This document shows, piece after piece, positions 1 to 7,400 of a stretch of DNA of 17,839 nt. The notes under the pieces were generated by a model. It was not told the origin of the DNA and did not search any database. It saw only the letters and a list, made by a program, of their open reading frames with translations. A program made the position numbers and the translations under genes. Origin of the DNA: STC-54 sp964504665 (lineage in GTDB: Bacteria; Patescibacteriota; Microgenomatia; Daviesbacterales; UBA10151); assembly GCA_964504665.1 (NCBI GenBank), contig CAZDEH010000019.1:1-17839 (forward strand), written 5' to 3'. Each line of letters opens with the position of its first letter. Positions within the stretch are counted from its first letter, which is position 1.

Positions 1-2
1 AT

Positions 3-1139
3 AAAGAAATTGTTCAGGAAATTAATAAGATGGGTTACAAGTCACGAATTCAAAAGTTGCATGACCCTAACGACAAAAGAAGAACTATTGGTTTTAAGGG
101 AGGCAATTTATTAACTGTTAAACAATTTCAAGTCTATATTCAAAAACCAATTTACGCTGGTATCAATACTGAGAAATGGACTGAGGGAAAGCCGATAAAA
201 GAAAGGTTTGATGGTTTAGTAACGATTGAAATGTTCAATAAAGCTAACAGGGGTAAAGTAATTATTGTTAGAGACGAAGATTTAATCAAAATTTACAAAA
301 ATAAACCGCTAGATTGGCAGGTTAAGAAAGACAAAGATAATCCACTCTATGCTTACAAAACAAAAGTATTATGCCCTAAATGTTTTAATCAACTTTATGG
401 CAGTAGCTCAAGAGGCAGTAAGGGTACTCATTATCCTGCCTATCACCACGCTGCAACTATTAAAGGTAACCATCATTATTTTCGAGTTCCTTTAGACGAC
501 TTTAATACAACAATTGCAGAATTTGTCAGAAATGTAAAAGTTGAGGACAAATTCATCAAAAAGTTTCAGGAAGTATATTTAGCTGAGTGGGAAAAGCGTG
601 AGAAACAAGCCTCAGATACTACAGTCCTATTTAACAAAAGGTTAATTCAGATTGAGCAAGAAATACACCTTATCAAAGAAAAAATAAAGGTCGTCAGTTC
701 TTCAAGCGTTATCAAGATGCTTGAAGACGATATTGAGAAACTTGAGCTTGAACGAGCAAGTTTAGTAATTGACAGGGATAAAGCAGAAGATGAACAGATT
801 AGTATTTTGACTCTGATGAATTATGCAAAATACTTCTTGGAACATTTAGAACTATTACTGTTAGATGGGGCTAATCCTATTAAAGACGCTACCCTTTTTG
901 AGTTACTTTTTGATGAGTTACCAACCTACAATGATTTACTTTTTCGAACTGTAAGATTAGCCCCTCTTTTCAAGCTAAACGAGGTGTACAAAACCTCAAA
1001 ATCTGTGTCTGTGACCCGGGTGGGATTCGAACCCACGACCAAGAGCTTAAAAGGCTCCTGCTCTACCACTGAGCTACCGGGCCAAACTATAAACCATAGA
1101 GTATATTTTACGATCTTAGACATCAAAACACAAGAATAG
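3..1139 (+). CDS. Large serine recombinase, C-terminal part (5' end outside window)
   Basis: The frame is open at the left edge, so the catalytic resolvase domain with its nucleophilic serine lies outside the window. What remains resembles the C-terminal half of large serine recombinases: a recombinase-type DNA-binding segment (about residues 1-80 counted from the Met at 30, with 'KPIYAGI' typical of the family), a zinc-ribbon start (CPKC at 115-118), then a coiled coil (about 180-255) and a helical tail. The second half of the zinc ribbon, usually a Cys pair, is here replaced by histidines (YHH at 138-140, HHYF near 148). These enzymes integrate and excise mobile elements. The frame runs through the antisense strand of tRNA-Lys: from about residue 328 on, the protein is encoded by the tRNA gene. 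No mobile-element cargo is visible in the window. The family call is firm; the exact natural C-terminus is uncertain. Confidence 0.85.
   Translation, partial: KEIVQEINKMGYKSRIQKLHDPNDKRRTIGFKGGNLLTVKQFQVYIQKPIYAGINTEKWTEGKPIKERFDGLVTIEMFNKANRGKVIIVRDEDLIKIYKNKPLDWQVKKDKDNPLYAYKTKVLCPKCFNQLYGSSSRGSKGTHYPAYHHAATIKGNHHYFRVPLDDFNTTIAEFVRNVKVEDKFIKKFQEVYLAEWEKREKQASDTTVLFNKRLIQIEQEIHLIKEKIKVVSSSSVIKMLEDDIEKLELERASLVIDRDKAEDEQISILTLMNYAKYFLEHLELLLLDGANPIKDATLFELLFDELPTYNDLLFRTVRLAPLFKLNEVYKTSKSVSVTRVGFEPTTKSLKGSCSTTELPGQTINHRVYFTILDIKTQE
1012..1083 (-). tRNA. tRNA-Lys (anticodon TTT)
   Basis: A full cloverleaf folds on the minus strand. The acceptor stem is GGCCCGG with CCGGGTC (one G-T pair), the D stem GCTC/GAGC, the anticodon stem GGAGC/GCTCT around loop CTTTTAA (anticodon TTT), and the T arm GTGGG-TTCGAAT-CCCAC. 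The discriminator is A and the next bases are CAG, so CCA is not encoded. The gene lies antisense inside the end of the serine recombinase frame, with the tRNA 3' end facing the recombinase. This is the typical geometry of an integration site in a tRNA 3' end. Confidence 0.95.
1100..1126 (-). promoter_or_regulatory. Possible promoter of tRNA-Lys
   Basis: On the minus strand a -10-like TATACT (1100-1105) lies about 16 nt before the tRNA 5' end. Upstream the match is poor: TTGATG (1121-1126) with a 15-nt spacer, or TTTTGA with 17 nt. It is a plausible but weak sigma70-type promoter. A second TATAGT two bases before the tRNA is too close to serve. Confidence 0.35.
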
Positions 1140-1162
1140 TAGATGTAGTGAAGGTTCTTCTC

Positions 1163-1732
1163 TTACTTTTTTATTGCTGAAGGTGTTGATGAGTAATATT
1201 CTCTCATTACAATCACCCTAATTATTCTAGCTGCATTCTGTTTAATCATATTTAAATCTTTATGGATAGATTGTAGTTTTTGTTGAACATCTTTAAACTC
1301 CTGTTTATTCATAGAAGTTCCTACTAAACTTCGAACTTCATCCATCTTGGTGTTTGCGTCTTTAAGATTTGCTCTAGCTTCGGTCATAGCGATTTCAGCG
1401 CTTTTAATATCTTTTCCCGCTGCCTTAGCAGCATTAATTCTTTGTTGGAGTTTATCCAGAAGAATTTCGGACCGTTTTATAATATTATTGTAAGCCTCTG
1501 CTCTAGCTTTTATAGAAACTCTTACCCTTTCTATATTTTTGTTCCTTTGGTTCTCTAATTCCCCTGTTTTTGTGCTGTCTTTTTCACGTCTCATTTCAGC
1601 TATTCTTGCTTCTCTCTCTCTATTACTTTGCCCTCTATTTGAATCAGGAGTAGTCGATTCCTCTGCCAAAACTGGTATTATTGCGACTGAAAGTAAAGCT
1701 ATACAAAATAAACTAAGAATTATTTTTTTCAT
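1163..1732 (-). CDS. Secreted coiled-coil protein of unknown function
   Basis: I do not recognise a named family. The 189-residue product starts with a clear signal peptide (positively charged MKK, hydrophobic core to about residue 22, likely cleavage after 'VLA' at about 23). A charged, Ser/Asn/Arg-rich stretch (24-65) follows, then long amphipathic helices (about 66-175) rich in Ala, Lys, Glu and Gln, as in coiled coils. There are no cysteines outside the signal peptide and no catalytic motif. It is exported or periplasmic by inference. Its ATG overlaps the stop of the upstream 83-residue gene by 4 bp (ATGA), so the two are very likely one transcript with coupled translation. Similar small exported helical proteins are common in CPR genomes, but the role is unknown. 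Confidence 0.8.
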   Translation of the reverse strand: MKKIILSLFCIALLSVAIIPVLAEESTTPDSNRGQSNREREARIAEMRREKDSTKTGELENQRNKNIERVRVSIKARAEAYNNIIKRSEILLDKLQQRINAAKAAGKDIKSAEIAMTEARANLKDANTKMDEVRSLVGTSMNKQEFKDVQQKLQSIHKDLNMIKQNAARIIRVIVMREYYSSTPSAIKK

Positions 1733-1980
1733 AGTCCATTAAGATCATTTGTAAGAACAGTATCTGAAGCCTGAAGTTCTGCCAAATCCCTATCTATAGC
1801 TGTTAAATCAGAGTCAATTGATTCATTTGAGGTGGTATCTGTTGAAGTAGGTGTTGTTTTATTTACAACTTTTGTTGATCCTGAATCTATCGGTGTTGGT
1901 TTATTCTGATTACTAAAGTAATAAACTCCCCCACCTATAATAACAACTATCAAAAGAGTAATTGCTAGAAGTTTAATCAT
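1729..1980 (-). CDS. Small single-pass membrane-anchored protein of unknown function
   Basis: The 83-residue product has an N-terminal transmembrane helix (about residues 3-23), then a Thr/Ser/Asn/Pro-rich linker (about 24-52). The acidic tail has a repeating pattern of Asp with Leu or Ile (DSDL, DRDL, ..NDL), which looks like a short amphipathic interaction segment outside the cell. No known domain is visible. It is the first gene of a two-gene unit with the secreted coiled-coil protein (4-bp overlap). A good promoter (TTGACA, 17 nt, TTTAAT) ends 9 nt before the ATG, so the mRNA would have almost no leader. The two products may work together at the envelope; that is inferred only from coupling and topology. 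Confidence 0.75.
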   Translation of the reverse strand: MIKLLAITLLIVVIIGGGVYYFSNQNKPTPIDSGSTKVVNKTTPTSTDTTSNESIDSDLTAIDRDLAELQASDTVLTNDLNGL

Positions 1981-1989
1981 TTAACAAAT

Positions 1990-2018
1990 ATTAAACACCG
2001 TGAAAATTTTCTTGTCAA
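1990..2018 (-). promoter_or_regulatory. Promoter of the 83-aa/189-aa gene pair
   Basis: On the minus strand TTGACA (2013-2018) is a perfect -35, followed after 17 nt by TTTAAT (1990-1995, 5 of 6 matches). The predicted transcription start falls 2-3 nt before the ATG at 1980. The -35 overlaps, on the opposite strand, the -35 of the tRNA-Glu promoter. Confidence 0.7.
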
Positions 2019-2040
2019 TCCCATATCATTTTGATAAAAT
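2012..2040 (+). promoter_or_regulatory. Promoter of tRNA-Glu
   Basis: TTGTCA (2012-2017), a 17-nt spacer and TAAAAT (2035-2040) form a good sigma70-type promoter. Transcription should start near 2047, giving the pre-tRNA a 5' leader of about 68 nt that contains the hairpin at 2055-2104. Confidence 0.7.
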
Positions 2041-2051
2041 ATGAAACACCA

Positions 2052-2104
2052 GGCGCCTTCGTTATTAGAGTATTTAGCCAAGCGAAATACTCGCAGACGA
2101 AGGC
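2052..2104 (+). other. Structured leader of pre-tRNA-Glu that copies the tRNA 5' end
   Basis: The stretch 2052-2062 (GGCGCCTTCGT) is identical to the first 11 nt of tRNA-Glu (2115-2125). Its last 8 nt (2055-2062) pair perfectly with ACGAAGGC (2097-2104). Inside lies a second perfect 8-bp stem, GAGTATTT (2068-2075) with AAATACTC (2085-2092). The result is a nested two-stem hairpin ending 10 nt before the tRNA. The strand 2097-2104 can equally pair with tRNA nt 4-11 (2118-2125), so two exclusive folds exist. The structure is read directly from the sequence; any function is unknown. Confidence 0.6.
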
Positions 2105-2114
2105 AGAATGAAAT

Positions 2115-2187
2115 GGCGCCTTCGTCTAGTGGTTAGGACACTGGGTTTTCATCCCAGTAATCACGGGTTCGAATCCCGTAGGCGCTA
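2115..2187 (+). tRNA. tRNA-Glu (anticodon TTC)
   Basis: The cloverleaf has acceptor GGCGCCT/AGGCGCT (G1-T72 wobble), anticodon stem CTGGG/CCCAG with loop TTTTCAT (anticodon TTC), and T arm ACGGG-TTCGAAT-CCCGT. The 'TTCGTCTAGTGGTTAGGAC' D region is typical of bacterial tRNA-Glu. The discriminator is A and CTA follows, so CCA must be added after transcription. Confidence 0.95.
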
Positions 2188-2227
2188 CTAAATCAACATC
2201 TATTAATCTACTTTTAACTAAGAGTTG

Positions 2228-2236
2228 TGTAATAAT
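2228..2236 (+). promoter_or_regulatory. Extended -10 before the SGNH hydrolase gene
   Basis: TGT followed by AATAAT (2231-2236) resembles an extended -10 element, with no clear -35. It ends 6 nt before the ATG at 2243, placing the predicted transcription start on the start codon itself. This supports ATG 2243 over the upstream in-frame TTG at 2225, which would lie across the promoter. Read-through from tRNA-Glu is an alternative. Confidence 0.4.
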
Positions 2237-2242
2237 GAACCA

Positions 2243-3088
2243 ATGGAATTTTCTAAAAAAGTTATTTTCCTCATTTTGTTTCTTACTCTCTTCAGCAGTT
2301 TAATTATTTTCTTCTATCTTAAGGTTAACGGAAAACCTTTTTTGAAGTCTTTAACGTTAGTTAAAACGCCGGTTGTAAATAATACTCCCCAAAACATCCA
2401 GGTAGGTGAAAAAACCAAAGTTAAATATCCGGAAGATTACACAATTGTTTTGGTGGGAGACTCAATGACAGAAAAGCTGGGTAATAGTGATGAACTCAGA
2501 GGGTATCTTCATAAGTATTACCCTAATAAAACTTTTGAAGTTTTAAACTATGGTTTTGGATCAACAAATATTTTATCTGTGCCAGATAGACTGGTGAGTG
2601 AAACTTTTCATGGTAGAACTTTCCGGCCAATTTTGGACATTGATTTTAACTTAATTTTGGTAGAGTCGTTTGGGCATAATCCACTCTCAGAATTTCCCTT
2701 AGAAGAGGGCTTGAAGAAACAAACAGAGGCTTTAGATAAAATAGTAGAAAGTATTAAAAACTCTAACCCAAAGGGGAAAATTGTTTTTGTAACCACCATT
2801 TCTCCTAACAAAAAAAGATACGGAGAGGGTCAGGTAGATCTGACTCCGGAAAAAAGACTTGAATGGGCTAATGAACGCATTGCTTATATAAAAAATCATA
2901 TGGAATATGCCAAATCACATAATATTCCGCTTATAAATATTTTTGATAAATCTCTTAATCCGGACGGTGATGGCAATATTGATTACATCAACTCTATAGA
3001 TTTTATTCACCCCTCTCCTTCTGGGGTTTATTTAATTAGTGAGGAAATTGCTAAATTTATATTTGAAAATAAAATCCTTACTCCGTGA
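2243..3088 (+). CDS. Membrane-anchored SGNH/GDSL-family hydrolase
   Basis: The 281-residue product (from ATG 2243) has a cytoplasmic basic start, one transmembrane helix (about residues 6-26), a short linker and an SGNH hydrolase domain on the outside. The catalytic blocks are visible: GDSM with nucleophile Ser74, a glycine in 'NYGFGS' (about 104), Asn146 in 'GHNP', and Asp253/His256 in 'DFIHPSPSGV'. Such enzymes cleave ester bonds in lipids, acylated sugars or cell-wall polymers; the substrate here cannot be read. A TTG at 2225 would add six residues, but the ATG fits the promoter spacing. The gene follows tRNA-Glu by about 55 nt and its 3' end overlaps convergent yraN by 11 bp. The fold assignment is confident, the substrate is open. 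Confidence 0.85.
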   Translation: MEFSKKVIFLILFLTLFSSLIIFFYLKVNGKPFLKSLTLVKTPVVNNTPQNIQVGEKTKVKYPEDYTIVLVGDSMTEKLGNSDELRGYLHKYYPNKTFEVLNYGFGSTNILSVPDRLVSETFHGRTFRPILDIDFNLILVESFGHNPLSEFPLEEGLKKQTEALDKIVESIKNSNPKGKIVFVTTISPNKKRYGEGQVDLTPEKRLEWANERIAYIKNHMEYAKSHNIPLINIFDKSLNPDGDGNIDYINSIDFIHPSPSGVYLISEEIAKFIFENKILTP

Positions 3089-3437
3089 TATTTTTTATTA
3101 ACTCAATCTCGGGTTTTTCAGGATTATTTGTAAAATCTACTGAAACAAAATCTAACCTATAGGGCCCATCTCCCCAATCTATTTTTTGAAGATAAAATTT
3201 AGCTGTTTTAAGAAGAAATTTGATTTTCCAAGTAGTCATAGACTCCACAGGTAATCCATACTGATGGGAATATCTGGTTTTCACCTCCACAAAAACCAGA
3301 TAATTTTGATCCGTTGCCACAATATCAATTTCCCCTCCCCTTATCCTGTAGTTTCTTCCCAATATTTTATAACCTTGCTTTTTTAAATAATCACAAGCTA
3401 AGTTTTCTCCTTGATTACCAACAGAAGTATTAGACAT
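3078..3437 (-). CDS. yraN: YraN family (UPF0102) putative endonuclease
   Basis: The 119-residue length and sequence fit the UPF0102/YraN family. An N-terminal 'GNQGENLACDYLKKQGY' segment is followed by the nuclease-like core: GGEIDIV (34-40, with Glu36 and Asp38) and EVKTR (51-55, with Glu51 and Lys53). This is the PD-(D/E)xK arrangement. Nuclease activity is predicted by fold; the cellular role is not settled. It is the last gene of rplS-rnhB-yraN, 9 nt after rnhB. The rnhB-yraN neighbourhood is conserved in many bacteria. Its 3' end overlaps the convergent SGNH hydrolase gene by 11 bp. A weak -10-like TAAGAT lies 6 nt before the ATG, across the rnhB stop. Confidence 0.93.
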   Translation of the reverse strand: MSNTSVGNQGENLACDYLKKQGYKILGRNYRIRGGEIDIVATDQNYLVFVEVKTRYSHQYGLPVESMTTWKIKFLLKTAKFYLQKIDWGDGPYRLDFVSVDFTNNPEKPEIELIKNITE

Positions 3438-3446
3438 AATCTAATC

Positions 3447-4061
3447 TTAACTTAAAAACTTTTCTAAATTAAATGATTTTCTGTGTATTTCACATAAACC
3501 ATATTTTTTAATAGCATCTCTGTGTTCCAGAGTCCCATATCCTTTATGTTTGGCAAAATTATATTGAGGGTATTTTTGGTGGAGCTTAACCATCAAATTA
3601 TCCCTATAAACTTTAGCAATAATTGAAGCTGAAGAAATGGAAACACAAATTTTATCTCCATCCTTAAGAGGTTTTTGATTAAATGCTTCTAAATATTTAA
3701 TTCGAAAAGCATCGATTAAACAAAAATCGGGCTTGACAGACAGATTCCTGACAGCTTTCCCAAAAGCAAGACCTGTTGCATCACCAATTCCCTTTTTGTC
3801 AATTTCCAGAACATCTATTTCCCCAACAGCCCAACAGATAGCACTCTTTTTTATTTCTTCGGATAATCTTTCCCTGATTTGAGGTTTTAAAAGCTTTGAA
3901 TCTGCTATACCTTCTGGAAGAATTATATCTGGGGAAAAAACAACAGCTCCAACAACCACAGGTCCTGCAAAAGCACCCCTTCCTACTTCATCTAATCCAC
4001 AAACAAACTGATAACCTTTGCCCCAAAGTTCTTTTTCAAATTTTAAAGTCGGAAAGATCAC
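3447..4061 (-). CDS. rnhB: Ribonuclease HII
   Basis: Ribonuclease HII cuts the RNA strand of RNA/DNA hybrids and initiates removal of single ribonucleotides from DNA. The 204-residue product has the defining motif GLDEVGRGAFAGPVV (Asp24 and Glu25), 'ADSK' at 53-56, Asp117 in 'CLIDAF', Asp154 in 'SIIAKVYRD', and the KHKGYGT motif (171-177). All catalytic acidic residues expected for the family are therefore present. The start is GTG, whose first bases overlap the rplS stop (GTGA, 4 bp), indicating translational coupling. No Shine-Dalgarno stands out. Length is normal. Confidence 0.97.
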   Translation of the reverse strand: MIFPTLKFEKELWGKGYQFVCGLDEVGRGAFAGPVVVGAVVFSPDIILPEGIADSKLLKPQIRERLSEEIKKSAICWAVGEIDVLEIDKKGIGDATGLAFGKAVRNLSVKPDFCLIDAFRIKYLEAFNQKPLKDGDKICVSISSASIIAKVYRDNLMVKLHQKYPQYNFAKHKGYGTLEHRDAIKKYGLCEIHRKSFNLEKFLS

Positions 4062-4372
4062 ACCCTGTTAGCTTGTTGACCAGTTAAATCTCTTAAGTAG
4101 TAGAGTTTACTTCTCCTCACTGATTTGGCATTTTTCTTTACTTCAAATTTAACAATAGATTTAGCATTTAACGGCCATTTCTTTTCAACACCAATACCAC
4201 CTGTTCCAATATGCCTAACAGTTATCATCTTATTTTCACCGCGCCCGGATAAAGAAATTACAATTCCCTCAAAAATCTGAATTCTGGTTTTTGTTCCTTC
4301 AACAACGGTTGAACTCACTTTAATAGTGTCACCAATATGAATTTTTTTATTATCAACATTTACTGAAATCAT
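4058..4372 (-). CDS. rplS: 50S ribosomal protein L19
   Basis: L19 sits at the interface of the two ribosomal subunits. The 104-residue product matches the family throughout: 'IHIGDTIKVSSTVVEGTKTRIQ', the loop 'IFEGIVISLSGRGENKMITVRHI', the hallmark 'GIGVEKKWPLNAKSI' and the C-terminal 'RRSKLYYLRDLTGQQANRV'. It is about 10 residues shorter than many homologues, mainly at the ends. It heads the rplS-rnhB-yraN unit. The gene follows dnaE by 27 nt but has a strong promoter of its own. The predicted transcription start is one base before the ATG, so the mRNA would be practically leaderless, unlike most known ribosomal-protein mRNAs. The usual partner trmD is not here. Confidence 0.97.
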   Translation of the reverse strand: MISVNVDNKKIHIGDTIKVSSTVVEGTKTRIQIFEGIVISLSGRGENKMITVRHIGTGGIGVEKKWPLNAKSIVKFEVKKNAKSVRRSKLYYLRDLTGQQANRV

Positions 4373-4379
4373 GAGGATA

Positions 4380-4408
4380 ATTTTAACCGTTTACCTTTTT
4401 TAAGTCAA
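4380..4408 (-). promoter_or_regulatory. rplS promoter, within the 3' end of dnaE
   Basis: On the minus strand TTGACT (4403-4408), exactly 17 nt, then TAAAAT (4380-4385). It is the best promoter match in the window with its partner dnaE. The -35 hexamer is also the last two sense codons of dnaE (Leu-Thr). The -10 ends 7 nt before the rplS ATG. Confidence 0.75.
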
Positions 4409-7400
4409 CCTAACAGCTTCTTTACCTAAAAGCTCCTCTAGCTCCTCCACCATTAAATCATCAAACTTAACACCAAAAGGGAGATCCATTCTCCTTAAAT
4501 TATTTCCTCCGTTTGGTAACAAAATCACAACTTTAAGATTTCCTGGATAACCCCTTAATACTTTATTCACCTTTTGTAATTTTTCCACTGGACAGTTTTG
4601 TGGAACTAAAATTTCTACTTCCTGATCTTTAGTAACTTTAATGTCAACAACATCAGGTGGTAAGTTAGGGTCAAAGAGAGTAATATTTTCTACAACCAAT
4701 GAGAGTTTATCTTCTCTATTATCAACTCTACCCCAAACAATCACCACAACATCTTTTTCCAGGTAACCTTTTGCCGACTCAAAAGTTTTGGGGAAAATCA
4801 CAGCATTAATTTCTTGCAAAGTATCGGAAATTTTAATAAAAGCCATCTCAGATTGACTTTTTTTAGTCATTACTTTTTTTACCTCTGTAATAACGCCTCC
4901 AACTACCACTTTATTTCCCACAATTTCATCATTAATTTCCCCAATTTTATGCGAAGTATAAATTCCAATTGTAGAGAGTAATTTCATAAAAGGTGGTTCA
5001 TGAAGATAAAAGCCTAATAAGTCTTTCTCAAAAATTAACATCTGGTCTAAACTTAACTCTTCTATTTCCGGTGTCTTAATATCTATGCCATTTGCAGTTT
5101 CTTCTTCACTAAAAAGTCCTACTTGACCAAGCGTAGCTTTTTTAGAATTTGCGTGAGCTTTTTCTAGAATCTGGTCCAGTACTAGCATCTGTCCTGCTCT
5201 AGTACCGAAATTATCCATTGTTCCTGATTTAATCAGGCTTTCTAAAGTCTTTTTATTTACAAGTCTATTATCCACGCGGGAACATAAGTCAGCAAGAGAT
5301 TTAAATTCACTCTTACTTCTTGCCTTTAAAATCGATTCAATTGCAGAAATACCCACGTTCTTGATTGCAGATAACCCAAATCTAATTGCCTGCTCGTAAA
5401 TATCTGTCTTTACCTCACCGATTTGCCTGTTAAGATCTTCTTTAGATAATTGATCTAAACTCTCCAGGGTAAAAGCCACTTTAGATTTATTAACGTCCGG
5501 AGGTAATACCACAATCCCAAGTCTCTTGCATTCATTCATTGCAGAGGAGATTTTCTCCGCATCCCCATACTCAGCTGTCATCACGGCTGTCATAAATTCT
5601 GCAGTAAAGTTAGCCTTCATATATGCTGTCTGATACGCTACCATAGCATAGGAGGCTGCATGAGCCTTATTAAAACCGTAAGCCGCAAAGGGCTCAATTA
5701 ATTTAAACAGATCTTCTGCCTTATTTTTTTCCATTCCTTTTGAGATGCATCCAGCAATAAATCGGTCTTTTTGTTTTGCCATTTCAGCAGGAATTTTTTT
5801 ACCCATAGCTTTTCTGAATTTATCAGCTTCTTCCCAGTTATATCCAGCAATATTAATGGTAGTTAACAAAACATCATCCTGATAAACCAGGAGTCCCAAG
5901 GATCTTTCCAAATAATCTTTCATCCTTGAATCAAAATATTTAATTAATCTTGGATTGTGTTTCCTGGCAATGTATTCCGGAATAATACTTAATGGCCCCG
6001 GGCGGTACAAAGCTACCATGGCTGAAATATCAAATATATTAGTAGGTTGCAACTCCACTAAATATCTGGTCATACCACTACCTTCAAGCTGAAATAATCC
6101 CATGGTTTCTCCTTTACCAAGTAGCTCAAAAGTTTTTTTATCGTCCAACGGTAGCTTATTCAAATCTACTTCAATTCCTCTATTTTCTTTTACTATTTCT
6201 GAAGCTCTACCTAAAATTGATAAATTCCGGATACCTAAGAGATCTAATTTAATTAAACCCACACCTTCATATTCTTCACTAATGGAAAACATATCATATT
6301 GGCTTACCACTTTATCTCCGTTAGCCTCTTTTTGAAGTGGTGCAAAATCAGACATGGGAGTAGGAGAAATTACCAGACCCGCAGCGTGAACTGATGCATG
6401 CCTTACTATTCCTTCAACTTTTTGAGCTAAGTCCAGAAGGGTTTTTACGTCAATATTATTTTTGTAAAGATTATTTAGCTCAGGAACTTCTTTAATAGCA
6501 TCAGCCAAGCTTTTATGAAAACCTTGGTGTGGGGGAGGAACCAGTTTCGCAATTTTATCTACATCACCATAAGGGATAGCCAATACTCTTCCAATATCAC
6601 GGATTGCCGCCCTTCCTTGCATAGTTCCAAAGGTGACAATTTGAGCAACTTTATCTTCTCCATATTTAGCCATTACATATTTAATGACTTCATCCCTCCG
6701 GTCATCGGCGATATCGCTATCAATATCGGGAAACTTTGGCCTCAGTGGATTCATAAATCTCTCAAAAGGCAACATATAGCTAATAGGATCAATATTTGTA
6801 ACCCCTAAGACAAAGAGGGTAAGAGAACCTGCAGCAGAACCCCTGGTATTAGTAATAATATTTTTACCGTGAGCCCAGTTGATGAAATCAGAAACTATTA
6901 AAATATAAGTGGCAAACTTTTTAGTCTCAATTATTGATAATTCATAATCTAATCTTTCTCTGTATATTGGATTATTATCCGGAAACATTTGATTAAATTT
7001 TTCATCACAAAGCTTTCTCAAATAGGTTATATCGGAGTATCCTGAAGGAATATCAAAAATAGGAAAAATTGGCTTCCCCAAAGTAAGTTCTACATTACAA
7101 TTATCTGCAATCTTTATAGTATTATGAATCGCTTCCGGCACTTCAGAAAAAAGTTTTGACATCTCCTCACCGGAACGGATATACAAATTAGGAATATCAA
7201 CCATTCGAAGCCGGTTTACGTCTTTCACAAACCTACCAGTTTGGACACAAAGAAGAGCGTCTTGAGCCAGTACGTCATCATCTTTGATATAGTGATAGTC
7301 GTTAGTGGCGACTATTGGTATTCCAAGTTTATGACTTAAATCTTTTATAGTTCTAAGTGTAATAGCTTCAATTTCCGCCATATACTGCAAATTCTGTCTA

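Noticed and set aside
981..997. GAGGT/ACCTC hairpin as terminator of tRNA-Lys
   Set aside because: Only 5 bp, and on the minus strand it is followed by GTTTAGC, not a T-tract. It may equally be chance within the recombinase gene.
926..1126. Minus-strand frame of 66 codons across tRNA-Lys
   Set aside because: It covers the tRNA gene itself and contains the usual peptide encoded by a tRNA; no independent sign of coding.
2225..2242. TTG 2225 as start of the SGNH hydrolase
   Set aside because: The six extra residues are polar, the TTG lies across the putative -10 region and there is no Shine-Dalgarno; ATG 2243 gives a normal signal-anchor start.
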